A DNA stretch of 64,000 nt from Bifidobacterium tibiigranuli (GTDB lineage Bacteria > Actinomycetota > Actinomycetes > Actinomycetales > Bifidobacteriaceae): assembly GCF_009371885.1 (NCBI RefSeq), contig NZ_QLZA01000009.1, positions 62,001 to 126,000 on the forward strand, in the 5' to 3' direction. Shown here piece by piece: positions 52,401 through 61,711 of the stretch (position 1 is the first letter of the stretch; every line of letters begins with the position of its first letter). Under the pieces are notes generated by a model. The model searched no databases, was not told where the DNA came from, and saw only the letters and a program-made list of their open reading frames with translations. The position numbers and the translations under genes were made by a program.

Positions 52401-55400
52401 GGGCGCGACTACGAAGGATGTTCCTGGCGAGGGCACGTGGACGATCAAGCTGAACGACAAGGGCCAGCCTGAGGCTGTGTTCACTCCTGTCGATGGCTTC
52501 ACGGGCAAGACGACTCCGCAGCCGTACATCGTGACGGACGAGAACGGCCTGACCGCCAAGGCGAACCTTGACGTGACAGTGAACAAGCCGCTCACGCCTC
52601 CTACAACGGGCGACAAGTCGGCTACAACGAATCCGGATACTCCGGTGACGTTGAACCCGGTGACGACTCCTGGCTCGGCTCCGATCAAGTCGGTCGTGTT
52701 CGACAACAACCAGCCCACGAAGGACGTTCCTGGTCAGGGCACTTGGACGGTCGAGCTGAAGGACGGCCAGCCGGTCGCGACCTTCACTCCGGACAAGGGC
52801 TTCACGGGCAAGGTCACCGATCAGAAATACACAGTGACCGATGAGAACGACAAGACCGCTGACGGCACGCTTTCCGTGACCATCAACACGCCTCCGACTG
52901 CGAAGGATAAGTCGGCTATGACCAATCCGAGCACTCCGGTGACACTGAACCCTGAGACTGGCTTCGGCACGTCGCAGAAGTTCACTGGCGTTGCGTTCGA
53001 TGACAAGGGCGCGACCACGAAGACGGTTCCGAACGAGGGCACGTGGACGATCAAGCTGGGTGACAACGGCCAGCCGACCGCGGTGTTTACTCCGGTGGAC
53101 GGCTTCACCGGCAAGACCACGCCGCAGCCGTACATTGTGACGGATGAGAACGGCCTGACCGCTACCGCCAACCTTGATGTGACGGTTCTCGCTCCTCCGA
53201 CCGCTTCGGATAAGTCGGCTACGACCGATCCGAAGACTCCGGTGACGCTGGATCCTGATACCACGTTCGGTACGTCGCAGAAGTTCACCAAGGTAACCTT
53301 CGACAATGGCGATACCACGAAGACGGTTGACGGCGAGGGCGTGTGGACGATCAAGCTGGGTGACAACGGCCAGCCGACCGCGGTGTTCACTCCTGCCGAT
53401 GGCTTCACTGGCAAGACCACTGAGCAGCCGTACACGGTGACGGACGAGAACGGCCTGACCGCCAAGGCGAACCTTGACGTGACGGTCAACAAGCCGCTCA
53501 CGCCGCCTACCACGGGCGATGCGTCCAAGACCATCGATCCGAATACGACGGCCACGCTGACCCCGAAGACGGTTCCCGGCTCCGGTGACATCACCGATGT
53601 GAAGTTCGATGATCCTGCTGCGACTGATGGTGGCAAGACGCTGGTGGTTCCGGGCGAGGGCACCTGGTCGATCAAGCTGGACGACAATGGCCAGCCGGTC
53701 GCCACGTTCACCCCGCTCAAGGATTATTCAGGCAAGGTCACTGCGCAGAAGTACACGGTGACTGATTCGAACGGCAAGACGGCTGACGGCACGCTCAACG
53801 TGACGATCAACCCGCCTGCTCCGGTTCCGCCGAAGACTGGCGACAAGTCGGCGACGACTGATCCGGGCAAGCCGGTGACGCTGGTCCCCGTGACCAAGCC
53901 TGGTTCTGCGCCGATCAAGTCGGTCGTGTTCGACGACGGTCAGCCCACGAAGGACGTTCCTGGCGAAGGCACGTGGACGGTCGAGCTCAAGGATGGGCAG
54001 CCTGTTGCGGTGTTCACTCCCGAGGACGGCTTCACTGGCAAGACGACTTCGCAGCCATACACGGTGACGGACGAGAACGGCAAGACCGCTACGGGCAAGC
54101 TGGACGTGACGGTGAATACGCCGCCCACGACCGGTGACAAGTCCGCGACGACCAATCCGAAGACGCCGGTGACGCTGGCTCCGAAGACCACTCCTGGCTC
54201 TTCGCCGATCAAGTCTGTCGTGTTCGACAACGGCCAGCCCACGAAGGATGTCCCCAATGAGGGCACCTGGACTGTCAAGCTGGACAATGGCCAGCCGGTC
54301 GCTGTGTTCACTCCTGCCGATGGTTTCACTGGCAAGACCACTCCTCAGCCGTATACGGTTACGGATGAGAACGGCCTGACTGCTACCGCCAAGCTGGACG
54401 TGACGGTTCTCGCGCCGCCGACGACCGGTGACGCTTCGAAGACCATCGATCCGAATACGACGGCGACGCTCAATCCGGTGACCAAGCCTGGTTCGGGCGA
54501 CATCACTGCGGTGGCGTTCGACAATGGCAAGGATACGAAGACGGTTCCCGGCGAGGGCTCTTGGTCGATCAAGCTGGACAATGGCCAGCCTGTTGCGACC
54601 TTCACCCCCGACAAGGACTACTCCGGCAAGGTCACTGCGCAGAAGTACACGGTGACCGATGCGAACAAGCTGACGGCTGACGGCACGCTCAACGTGACGA
54701 TCAACCCGCCTGCTCCGGTTCCGCCGAAGACTGGCGACAAGACGGTGACTGCTGAACCGGGTGCTCTGGTGACGCTCAATCCGGTGACGACTCCTGGCTC
54801 TTCGCCGATCATGTCTGCTGTGTTTGACAATGGCAAGGACACGAAGGTTGTTCCTGGTCAGGGTACGTGGACGATCAAGGTCGTTGACGGTCAGCCAGTT
54901 GTGGTGTTCACTCCGGAGCCTGATTTCAAGGGTTCTCCTGATCCGCAGAAGTACACGGTGACGGATGAGAATGGCAAGACGGCTGACGGTACGTTGACGA
55001 TTAATGTTCCGGCTGCTCCTGTCACGCCTCCGACTACGGGCGACAAGTCCGCGGCGACTGATCCGGGTACTCCGGTGACGTTGGCTCCGACTGCGAAGCC
55101 TGGTTCTGCTCCGATCACGTCGGTTGTGTTCGATAATGGCAAGGACACGAAGACGGTTCCTGGTGAGGGCGTGTGGACGATCAAGGTCGTCGATGGCCAG
55201 CCGGTCGCTACCTTCACTCCGGACAAGGGCTTCACTGGCAAGACCACGCCGCAGCAGTACACGGTGACGGATGGCAACGGCAAGACCGCTACGGGCAAGC
55301 TTGACGTGACCATCACCATGCCGCCGAGCGCGAAGGATCAGTCGGCTACGACCGATCCGAAGACTCCGGTGACGTTGAACCCCGAGACGGGCTTCGGCAC

Positions 55401-57924
55401 GTCGCAGAAGTTCACCACGGTGACCTTCGATAACGGCAAGACCGCCAAGGACGTTCCTGGTGAAGGTTCCTGGTCAATCAAGCTGGGCGACAACGGCCAG
55501 CCGGTCGCGGTGTTCACTCCTGCCGATGGCTTCACTGGCAAGACCACTGAGCAGCCATACACAGTGACGGACGAGAACGGCAAGACCGCTACAGGCAAGC
55601 TGGACGTGACGGTGAATACGCCGCCCACGACTGGTGACAATTCCGGGACGACTGATCCGGGCAAGCCGGTGACGCTGGTCCCCGTGACCAAGCCTGGTTC
55701 TGCGCCGATCAAGTCGGTCGTGTTCGACGACGGTCAGCCCACGAAGGACGTTCCTGGTGAGGGCACGTGGACGATCGAGCTGAAGGACGGACAGCCTGTG
55801 CCGGTGTTCACTCCTGCTGATGGTTTCACTGGCAAGACGACTCCTCAGCCGTACACGGTGACTGACGAGAACGGCCTGACCGCTACTGGCAAGCTGGATG
55901 TGACAGTCAATGCGCCGGCTCCGGTCACTCCGCCCACCACGGGTGATAAGTCCGAGACGGGCGAGCCTGGCAAGCCGGTAACACTGAATCCGGTGACCAA
56001 GCCTGGCTCTGCGCCGATCAAGTCCGTGGCGTTTGACAATGGTCAGCCTAAGAAGGTTGTTCCTAGTCAGGGCACGTGGACTGTGGAGCTCAAGGATGGG
56101 CAGCCTGTTGTGGTGTTCACTCCGGAGCCTGGTTTCAAGGGCTCGCCTGATCCGCAGAAGTACACGGTGACGGACGGGAGCGGCAAGACGGCTGATGGCA
56201 CGTTGACGATCAATGTTCCTGCTGCTCCTGTCACGCCGCCTACCACTGGCGACAAGTCCGCGACGACTGATCCGGGCAAGCCGGTGACGCTGGCCCCCGT
56301 GACCAAGCCTGGTTCTGCTCCGATCGCGTCGGCTGTGTTCGACAATGGTCAGCCCACGAAGGACGTTCCTAGTGAGGGTACGTGGACGATCGAGCTGAAG
56401 GACGGCCAGCCGGTCGCGACCTTCACCCCGATTGACGGCTTCACTGGCAAGACCACTCCGCAGAAGTACACGGTGAAGGACGAGAACGGCAAGACCGCTG
56501 ACGGCACCCTCACGGTGACGATCAGTGCTCCTCCGGCCACGGGCGATCAGTCGACGACTGCGAAGCCTGGTGCTCCGGTGACGCTCAAGCCGGTGACGAA
56601 GCCTGGTTCTGCGCCGATTACGTCGGTTGTGTTCGACAATGGTCAGCCTAAGAAGGTTGTTCCCGGTCAGGGCACGTGGACTGTGGAATTGAAGGACGGC
56701 CAGCCGGTTGCTACCTTCACTCCGGAGCCCGGCTTCAAGGGTTCGCCCGATTCGCAGAAGTACACGGTGAAGGATAAGAACGGCAAGACCGCCGACGGTA
56801 CGTTGACGATTGACGTTCCGGCGCTGACTCCTCCGACGACTGGCGACAAGTCGGCTGCGACCGATCCGGGTGCTCCGGTGACGCTGGCTCCGACCGCCAA
56901 GCCGGGTACCGCTCCGATCAAGTCTGCTGTGTTCGATAATGGCAAGGACACGAAGACGGTTCCTGGTGAAGGCACGTGGACGATCAAGGTCGTTGACGGT
57001 CAGCCGGTTGCGGTGTTTGCTCCGGTCAAGGGCTTCACTGGCAAGACCACGCCGCAGAAGTACACGGTGAGGGACGAGAATGGTCTGACTGCCGATGGCT
57101 CGCTCGATGTGACCGTCAACACGCCGCCGGTGACCGGCGACAAGACGGTGACTGCCGAGCCGGGTGCTCCGGTGACGCTGACCCCGACTGCCAAGCCGGG
57201 TACCGCCCCGATCGTGTCTGCTGTGTTCGATAATGGCAAGGACACGAAGGTTGTTCCTGGTCAGGGTATGTGGAAGATCGAGCTGAAGGACGGCCAGCCG
57301 GTCGTCACCTTCACTCCGGAGCCTGGCTTCAAGGGTTCGCCCGATTCGCAGAAGTACACGGTGAAGGACGGGAACGGCAAGACGGCTGACGGCACGCTGA
57401 CGGTTGATGTTCCTGCTACTCCGGTTCCTCCGAAGACTGGTGACAAGACCGCTACGACCAAGCCCGGCCAGCCGGTGACGCTGACCCCGACCGCCAAGCC
57501 TGGTTCTGCTCCGATCAAGTCGGCTGTGTTCGACAACGGCAAGACCGTGAAGGAAGTTCCCGGCGAGGGCACGTGGACGATCAAGGTCGTCGATGGCCAG
57601 CCGGTCGCCACCTTCACTCCTGCCAAGGGCTTCTCCGGCAAGGCAACGCCGCAGAAGTACACGGTGACTGACGAGAACGGCAAGACGGCTACGGGAACGC
57701 TGGGCGTTGATGTGCCTGCTGCTCCTGCTGCTCCGGGCAAGACTCCGGCTCCGAAGGCTCCTGCCAAGCCTGCTCCTGCCGCTCCGGCTAAGCCGGCCCA
57801 GCAGCCGCAGTCCGTCCTGGCTTCCACTGGCGCCAGCGTGGGAATCGCGCTGATCGCCATGCTGGCCTTGGCTGCCGCTGGTCTGGGTCTGCGCAAGCTC
57901 TCCCGCCGCAACGATTCGGACTGA
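49414..57924 (+). CDS. Giant wall-anchored protein with 23 CshA-type repeats
   Basis: A 2836-residue secreted protein. The signal peptide is residues 1-36 (MRSIVAFISTIAML ... APAFA). A non-repetitive head of about 280 residues (lectin/DUF11-like; DFENVSGSTPTALSGYDSAS, then CKLDNAQTFSVKSKF) and a DUF11-like domain follow. Then come 23 copies of an 85-100-residue repeat, each with xPGEGTWTIKLxxxGQP, FTPxxGFTGKTTPQPYTVTD and GTLDVTV. This matches the CshA-type fibril repeat. The end has a proline-rich stalk (APGKTPAPKAPAKPAP), LASTG (LAxTG signal), a hydrophobic span and RRND. Probably an adhesive fibril. Repeats are very similar, so assembly and copy number can vary. Confidence 0.92.
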   Translation: MQKFDSKRVMRSIVAFISTIAMLVGISIVAPAPAFAGDGDTPVNPATPMPIYTEDFENVSGSTPTALSGYDSASNGSDGKPITYTASDYWLDSKYCNGFIASGGMVLSQSDVFNTYCGKNGDPTGNNMGDYDAVRAKAYALANVSDPNNGNMTNHALSTNTSGGTPPADPMFTTNGNPISVSTNRFIELAVDAAATGCNQATPELSFVMTGLPSGDKSLTNGTINPCKLDNAQTFSVKSKFTDVLPDWATTGAVGTYYSDAYLISADSNKVNIGLKLNNASTASSTGHGAGTVNGPANGNDGAIDNIRVLDVSPYLTKSFNPTSVKVGDTSTLTLTVNNRTDNGTKNGWAFTDALPDGLVVANTPNVKADGNNGSCKADVTANAGDSSIGINKGVLNGGSSAATPTTCTITVDVTPTKAGDLTNGSSNIESTIGMDGPQTPATLTAIEGPTAQNSSATTQPGVAVDLKPTTGFGTSQKFTSVAFDKSGATTKTVPGEGTWTIALGDDGQPVATFTPDADFTGKATTQPYIVTDENNLTATANLDVTVAAITGPTAQDKSATTKPSTPVTLNPETGFGTSQTFTSVAFDDKGTTTKDVSGEGTWTIKLNDEGKPEAVFTPVDGFTGTATPQPYIVTDENGKTATANLDVTVLAPPTAKDKSATTNPKTPVTLDPETGFGTSQTFTGVAFDKSGATTKDVPSEGSWTISLNDKGQPEAVFTPVDGFTGKTTSVPYTVTDENGLTATANLDVTVLAPPTTGDASKTINPNQTATLNPVTKPGSGDITDVKFTDPAATDGGKTLVVPNEGTWTIKLDNGQPVATFAPDKDYSGPVTEQQYTVTDSNKLTATGKLDVTINEPPSAKDKSATTNPSTPVTLNPETGFGTSKKFTGVAFDDKGATTKTVDGEGTWTIKLGDNGQPTAVFTPVDGFTGKTTAVPYIVTDENGLTATANLDVTVLAPPTASDKSATTDPKTPVTLDPDTTFGTSQKFTGVAFDDKGATTKDVPGEGTWTIKLNDKGQPEAVFTPVDGFTGKTTPQPYIVTDENGLTAKANLDVTVNKPLTPPTTGDKSATTNPDTPVTLNPVTTPGSAPIKSVVFDNNQPTKDVPGQGTWTVELKDGQPVATFTPDKGFTGKVTDQKYTVTDENDKTADGTLSVTINTPPTAKDKSAMTNPSTPVTLNPETGFGTSQKFTGVAFDDKGATTKTVPNEGTWTIKLGDNGQPTAVFTPVDGFTGKTTPQPYIVTDENGLTATANLDVTVLAPPTASDKSATTDPKTPVTLDPDTTFGTSQKFTKVTFDNGDTTKTVDGEGVWTIKLGDNGQPTAVFTPADGFTGKTTEQPYTVTDENGLTAKANLDVTVNKPLTPPTTGDASKTIDPNTTATLTPKTVPGSGDITDVKFDDPAATDGGKTLVVPGEGTWSIKLDDNGQPVATFTPLKDYSGKVTAQKYTVTDSNGKTADGTLNVTINPPAPVPPKTGDKSATTDPGKPVTLVPVTKPGSAPIKSVVFDDGQPTKDVPGEGTWTVELKDGQPVAVFTPEDGFTGKTTSQPYTVTDENGKTATGKLDVTVNTPPTTGDKSATTNPKTPVTLAPKTTPGSSPIKSVVFDNGQPTKDVPNEGTWTVKLDNGQPVAVFTPADGFTGKTTPQPYTVTDENGLTATAKLDVTVLAPPTTGDASKTIDPNTTATLNPVTKPGSGDITAVAFDNGKDTKTVPGEGSWSIKLDNGQPVATFTPDKDYSGKVTAQKYTVTDANKLTADGTLNVTINPPAPVPPKTGDKTVTAEPGALVTLNPVTTPGSSPIMSAVFDNGKDTKVVPGQGTWTIKVVDGQPVVVFTPEPDFKGSPDPQKYTVTDENGKTADGTLTINVPAAPVTPPTTGDKSAATDPGTPVTLAPTAKPGSAPITSVVFDNGKDTKTVPGEGVWTIKVVDGQPVATFTPDKGFTGKTTPQQYTVTDGNGKTATGKLDVTITMPPSAKDQSATTDPKTPVTLNPETGFGTSQKFTTVTFDNGKTAKDVPGEGSWSIKLGDNGQPVAVFTPADGFTGKTTEQPYTVTDENGKTATGKLDVTVNTPPTTGDNSGTTDPGKPVTLVPVTKPGSAPIKSVVFDDGQPTKDVPGEGTWTIELKDGQPVPVFTPADGFTGKTTPQPYTVTDENGLTATGKLDVTVNAPAPVTPPTTGDKSETGEPGKPVTLNPVTKPGSAPIKSVAFDNGQPKKVVPSQGTWTVELKDGQPVVVFTPEPGFKGSPDPQKYTVTDGSGKTADGTLTINVPAAPVTPPTTGDKSATTDPGKPVTLAPVTKPGSAPIASAVFDNGQPTKDVPSEGTWTIELKDGQPVATFTPIDGFTGKTTPQKYTVKDENGKTADGTLTVTISAPPATGDQSTTAKPGAPVTLKPVTKPGSAPITSVVFDNGQPKKVVPGQGTWTVELKDGQPVATFTPEPGFKGSPDSQKYTVKDKNGKTADGTLTIDVPALTPPTTGDKSAATDPGAPVTLAPTAKPGTAPIKSAVFDNGKDTKTVPGEGTWTIKVVDGQPVAVFAPVKGFTGKTTPQKYTVRDENGLTADGSLDVTVNTPPVTGDKTVTAEPGAPVTLTPTAKPGTAPIVSAVFDNGKDTKVVPGQGMWKIELKDGQPVVTFTPEPGFKGSPDSQKYTVKDGNGKTADGTLTVDVPATPVPPKTGDKTATTKPGQPVTLTPTAKPGSAPIKSAVFDNGKTVKEVPGEGTWTIKVVDGQPVATFTPAKGFSGKATPQKYTVTDENGKTATGTLGVDVPAAPAAPGKTPAPKAPAKPAPAAPAKPAQQPQSVLASTGASVGIALIAMLALAAAGLGLRKLSRRNDSD

Positions 57925-57994
57925 TCGGGTCTTCCGGGTCCGCCGGCCGCATAGCTGGCCGGCCCGGGCAGGCCGGTAGCCGAATCCCATACGC

Positions 57995-58049
57995 AAAAGA
58001 GGTGCTGCTTGAAACCACGTAATCGTGGCCTCAAGCAGCACCTCTTTTT
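57995..58049. terminator. Bidirectional terminator
   Basis: A long stem (AAAAGAGGTGCTGCTTGA at 57995-58012 with its complement at 58031-58048) with an inner CCACG/CGTGG hairpin is flanked by A- and T-runs. It sits between the surface protein gene and the convergent phosphorylase gene and can stop both transcripts. Confidence 0.93.
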
Positions 58050-58105
58050 GTGTACGTAGCGGCATGGGGCGGGAGGCAGCAGCATGGCTGCTCCGCCCTC
58101 GTGCC

Positions 58106-61100
58106 TCAGACAGTCACCGCGCGCCCCTGAATCTGGAAGTCGACCGGGTCGCCGGAGATGCGGGTTACGGACACGTCATCACGGGTGACCAGCACCTCGA
58201 ATCGCGAGCCGTGCACGGCGAGCCGGTAGCGCATGCTGTGCCAGGGGTTCGGCAGGCGCGGATCGATACAGGCCGTCTCGCCGCCTGAATCACGCAGTCC
58301 GCCGAAGCCGTTGACGAGCAGGCCCCAGATGCCGCCTGCCGCAGCCAAGTGAATGCCGTCGCTCGTGTTGTCGTGCAAGTCGGCCACATCGGTGAACAGC
58401 GATTGGAGGAAGTAGGAGTAGGCCTTGTCGCGGTAGCCGACTTCGGATGCGATGATGGCCTGCGTCGCCAATGACAATGTCGAATCGCCCGTAGTGAGCG
58501 GGTCGTAGACGTCGAAATCGGTTTTCTTCTCATTGAGGCTGAAATGCGAGGACAGCATGAACAGCGTGAGCACCGTATCGGTTTGCTTGAGCACCTGATG
58601 ACGATATATCTCCATCGGATGATAGTGCAACAGCAGCGGGCGGGCCGCCTTGCGCTTGAAGTCCCACGGCACGCGGTGCAGGAACTGGGCGTCCTGCAAA
58701 TGCAGCCCGGAATCCGGGTCCTGCAGCAGGCACATCGCGTCAGCGGCGATGCGCCAATCGCGCAGCTCGTTGGGGCGGATGTGCAGCCGCTGGCGAATCT
58801 GCGCGGCGAGCCGGGGATCGTCGTGATCGAAGTGCTCAAGTGCGTCGGCAGCGGAAACCAGGTTGAACTGCGCCATCGCGTTGGTGTAGAAGTTGTCGTC
58901 CACGAGCGCGGTGTACTCGTCGGGGCCGGTCACGCAGTTGATATGGAAGCGCCCGTCCTTGCCGAAACGGCCGAGATCGGCCCACATACGCGCCGTCTCC
59001 ACGAGGATGTCGATGCCTTCGCGGCCCAAGTAGTCCCAGTCGCCGGACACTCCGGCATACTGCATCACCGCGTAGGCGATGTCGGCGTCGATATGGTACT
59101 GCGCCGTGCTGGCCGGGAAGAAGGCGGAGGCCTCCTCGCCGTTGATGGTGCGCCAGGGGTAAAGCGCCCCGTCCACGCTCATCGCGGCGGCGCGTTTGCG
59201 GGCGGCGGGCAGCATCCGGTGGCGGAAGGAGAGCGCGTCGCGGGCCTGATCGGGTCGCGTATAAGTAAGGAAGGGCAGCACGAAGGTTTCGGTATCCCAG
59301 AAGTAATGCCCGGAATAGCCTGAGCCGCTCAGGCCCTTGGCACCGATGCCGTTGGGCACGAAGGCCGTGGTCTGCGCGAGCTGGAACAGCTCCCAGCGGA
59401 TGACCTGCTGGATGCGCACGCCGAGTCCCGTGCCGCTCGCATCCGCCTCAGCATCCACATCCGCTTCAGCGTCCACCTCCACTTCGATATCCGAGTCCTT
59501 CCAGAACTCGTCAAGCCATTCGCGCTGCTCGTTGAGCAAGGCCGATTCGCCCAGCGCCGCCGCATCGGCCAGCGTCGCTTCGCAGCGCCGAATCAGCTCG
59601 TCGGTGTTCTGGCTTCTGCTTTCGGGCAGCACCAGGCCATTGCGGATGCCCTGACCGCTCACCGGGTCGGTGTGGTAAGCGATGTAACGGGTCGCATGCG
59701 CCGGCTCGTCGTGGGAGGCGACCACGTTGAAGCTGGTGCCGGTCGGTCTGCCGTCGATGGTCTGCAGCACGCCCATAGCCATAGCCATATGCGAACTCAC
59801 GCAGCGGTAAGCATGCAGTTCGGCCGGGCCCATGGCCTCTTCGATGGGCGGTCGTTCGACCTCGTGCAAGCCGCCTTCGAGCAGCTGCTCCATCTTGCGC
59901 GGGTCGTCGGAATGCTCGATGTCGGGCAGACTGTCGTTCGCCGGCGCCTCGATGCGCACAATCAGCTCGGTGTCGGGCTTGTCCACGCGCACGGTCACGT
60001 TGCTGACCGCCAGATTCTCATTGAACAGGCACACCATGCGCTCGATATCGATCTGCACCAGCAGGTCCTCGATCTGATATTCGCGATGCTCCTGCGCGAT
60101 GCCGGTGCGGAAATCCACCTGCTGTGCGCAGTTGATCGGGTGCTCAAGCGGCACGCCGTCAATCAGGAAGTGATAGTCGGTCGCATCCGGCACGCCTTGG
60201 ATGACTTGGCCGACTCGCGAGTAGCCGTACGCATCCTCTGCATGCCTGATGGTGAAGGTCTCGTGGTAGCCGCTCAGGAACGTGCCGAAGCCGAGGCGTC
60301 GCGGCTCTTCGCCTGCGCCGCGGATGCCGATGGCACCGTTCGAAAGGGAGAACAGCGTGGCGCTTTGCTCGGTGGGTGGGCCGGCTTCGATGAAGGCCCA
60401 AGGGTGCACGGGGTTGCGAATGTCGCTTAACGGGTCGCCGATGCGCGCCGGGTCGTAGACGCGGCCGTAATCGTGCACGTACGAGCCGTCGATCATCTGC
60501 GCGAGTTCGGTCACTACGAGGTCGGCGCCCGATTTGAGCAGCTGATCACGCCCGACGCCCCTATCGACGCCGATGACCAGGCCAAAGCCGCCCGCCGACC
60601 CCGCCGCGACGCCGGAGAGCGCGTCCTCGATTACCACCGCATGGTCGGGCGGTATGCCCAGCATCTTCGCGGCGTACACGTAGGTGTCAGGCGCAGGTTT
60701 GCCCCGCAAGTCCTGCTCCGCGCGCACGGTGCCGTCCACGACCCGGTCGAAGAAGCCGATGATGCCCGCTGTCTCCAGCACTTCCGTCGCGTTGCGCGAG
60801 CTGGACACGACCGCGAGGTACAGTCCGGCGGCCTTGAGATGCCGCAGCACATCCACGACGTCGTCATAGGCTGCGATGCCCTGCTCATGCAGCAGGTTTT
60901 CGAACACTGCGTTCTTGCGATTGCCCAGACCGCAGACCGTCTGCATGCTCGGGTCGTCGCCCGGACTGCCCCACGGCAGCTCGATGTTGCGGCTCTGCAG
61001 CAGCGAGGCCACGCCGTCGTAGCGCGGCTTGCCGTCCACATACGTGAAGTAGTCCTGCTCCGTGTACGGCGGCACCGAATCGGGCAGCGCCTCATCGAAG

Positions 61101-61213
61101 AGCTGTTTCCAAGCCGCCTTGTGCAGAATGATTGTCGGCGTGAGCACACCGTCCAAGTCGAAAAGCGCGGCATTGTATTGGGCGACAGAGCGGAAGCCTT
61201 TGCCTGGGGCCAT
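58106..61213 (-). CDS. HAD (beta-PGM-like) / GH65 disaccharide phosphorylase fusion
   Basis: A 1035-residue fusion. Residues 1-250 form a HAD-superfamily phosphatase/mutase with the DxD core DLDGVLTPT near residue 18 and IPPDHAVVIEDALSGVAAG later. The GH65 phosphorylase occupies about 260-1035, with the general acid E766 in VTGPDEYTALVDD. A GH65 enzyme of this kind cleaves an alpha-linked glucose disaccharide (maltose, trehalose or kojibiose) with phosphate to glucose 1-phosphate, and the HAD part would convert it to glucose 6-phosphate. An acidic insert (EVEVDAEADVDAEADASG, about 585-605) is unusual. No transporter is adjacent. Confidence 0.92.
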   Translation of the reverse strand: MAPGKGFRSVAQYNAALFDLDGVLTPTIILHKAAWKQLFDEALPDSVPPYTEQDYFTYVDGKPRYDGVASLLQSRNIELPWGSPGDDPSMQTVCGLGNRKNAVFENLLHEQGIAAYDDVVDVLRHLKAAGLYLAVVSSSRNATEVLETAGIIGFFDRVVDGTVRAEQDLRGKPAPDTYVYAAKMLGIPPDHAVVIEDALSGVAAGSAGGFGLVIGVDRGVGRDQLLKSGADLVVTELAQMIDGSYVHDYGRVYDPARIGDPLSDIRNPVHPWAFIEAGPPTEQSATLFSLSNGAIGIRGAGEEPRRLGFGTFLSGYHETFTIRHAEDAYGYSRVGQVIQGVPDATDYHFLIDGVPLEHPINCAQQVDFRTGIAQEHREYQIEDLLVQIDIERMVCLFNENLAVSNVTVRVDKPDTELIVRIEAPANDSLPDIEHSDDPRKMEQLLEGGLHEVERPPIEEAMGPAELHAYRCVSSHMAMAMGVLQTIDGRPTGTSFNVVASHDEPAHATRYIAYHTDPVSGQGIRNGLVLPESRSQNTDELIRRCEATLADAAALGESALLNEQREWLDEFWKDSDIEVEVDAEADVDAEADASGTGLGVRIQQVIRWELFQLAQTTAFVPNGIGAKGLSGSGYSGHYFWDTETFVLPFLTYTRPDQARDALSFRHRMLPAARKRAAAMSVDGALYPWRTINGEEASAFFPASTAQYHIDADIAYAVMQYAGVSGDWDYLGREGIDILVETARMWADLGRFGKDGRFHINCVTGPDEYTALVDDNFYTNAMAQFNLVSAADALEHFDHDDPRLAAQIRQRLHIRPNELRDWRIAADAMCLLQDPDSGLHLQDAQFLHRVPWDFKRKAARPLLLHYHPMEIYRHQVLKQTDTVLTLFMLSSHFSLNEKKTDFDVYDPLTTGDSTLSLATQAIIASEVGYRDKAYSYFLQSLFTDVADLHDNTSDGIHLAAAGGIWGLLVNGFGGLRDSGGETACIDPRLPNPWHSMRYRLAVHGSRFEVLVTRDDVSVTRISGDPVDFQIQGRAVTV

Positions 61214-61427
61214 GGGTCATCATCCTTTCACCGCGCCGGCGCGTGCGCCGGGCACGAAATACTTCTGCAAGAGGCAGGAACACGACTGTTTGCACAATCA
61301 TAGCGGCGCATGCGCCCATGCGCCCGGAGAGGATTAGCCGGCGGGGCGAGGTGTAGGGGAGTGCTGTGTGTAAAGCTGGGGCGGGGAGGCGGACGCATGA
61401 GACCGATTATTCTTTGCGTGTTACTGC

Positions 61428-61449
61428 ATAGTATCAATAATGATACTAT
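61428..61449 (+). promoter_or_regulatory. Operator palindrome upstream of hicA
   Basis: ATAGTATC-AATAAT-GATACTAT forms a perfect 8-bp dyad ending just before the hicA start. TTGCGT (61414-61419) and AATAAT give a weak promoter under the same site, so the HicB antitoxin, which has an RHH-type DNA-binding tail, probably binds here to autoregulate. Confidence 0.65.
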
Positions 61450-61450
61450 A

Positions 61451-61711
61451 ATGAACATGACGAGCATAACGACAATACTCAAGGAGATGAGGGCCAACCC
61501 GGCAGGAATCAGGTTCGCAGATTTGGAGAAAGTCTGCGAGTGCTATTTCGGGAAACCGAGGAATAAGGGAACGTCTCACAATATCTATAAGACGCCATGG
61601 CGAGGAAAACCTTTCGTCAATATACAGAACGATCATGGTAAGGCCAAGACGTATCAAGTACGGCAAGTGTTGGAAGCCATTGACAAGAAGGAGGAAATGG
61701 GCAATGAATGA
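61451..61711 (+). CDS. hicA: HicA-type mRNA interferase toxin
   Basis: An 86-residue toxin from ATG 61451 (ATG 61457 is close behind). It shows the HicA double-strand RNA-binding-like fold, with NPAGIRFADLEKVCECYFGK, the catalytic His in GTSHNIYKTPWRG and FVNIQNDHGKAKTYQVRQVL. HicA cleaves mRNA unless bound by HicB. It overlaps the hicB start by 8 nt. The order toxin then antitoxin is normal for this family. Confidence 0.88.
   Translation: MNMTSITTILKEMRANPAGIRFADLEKVCECYFGKPRNKGTSHNIYKTPWRGKPFVNIQNDHGKAKTYQVRQVLEAIDKKEEMGNE

Noticed and set aside
49414..57924. Repeats of about 250-300 bp that could be mistaken for a CRISPR array
   Set aside because: They are in-frame protein repeats without spacer-like unique units; no cas genes are in the window.
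55474..58065. Long antisense ORF (over 800 residues) opposite the giant surface protein, and several of 200-300 residues in the same region
   Set aside because: They mirror the repeat region. Regular Gly/Thr/Pro codons leave the opposite frames open; they have no ribosome sites or recognisable domains.
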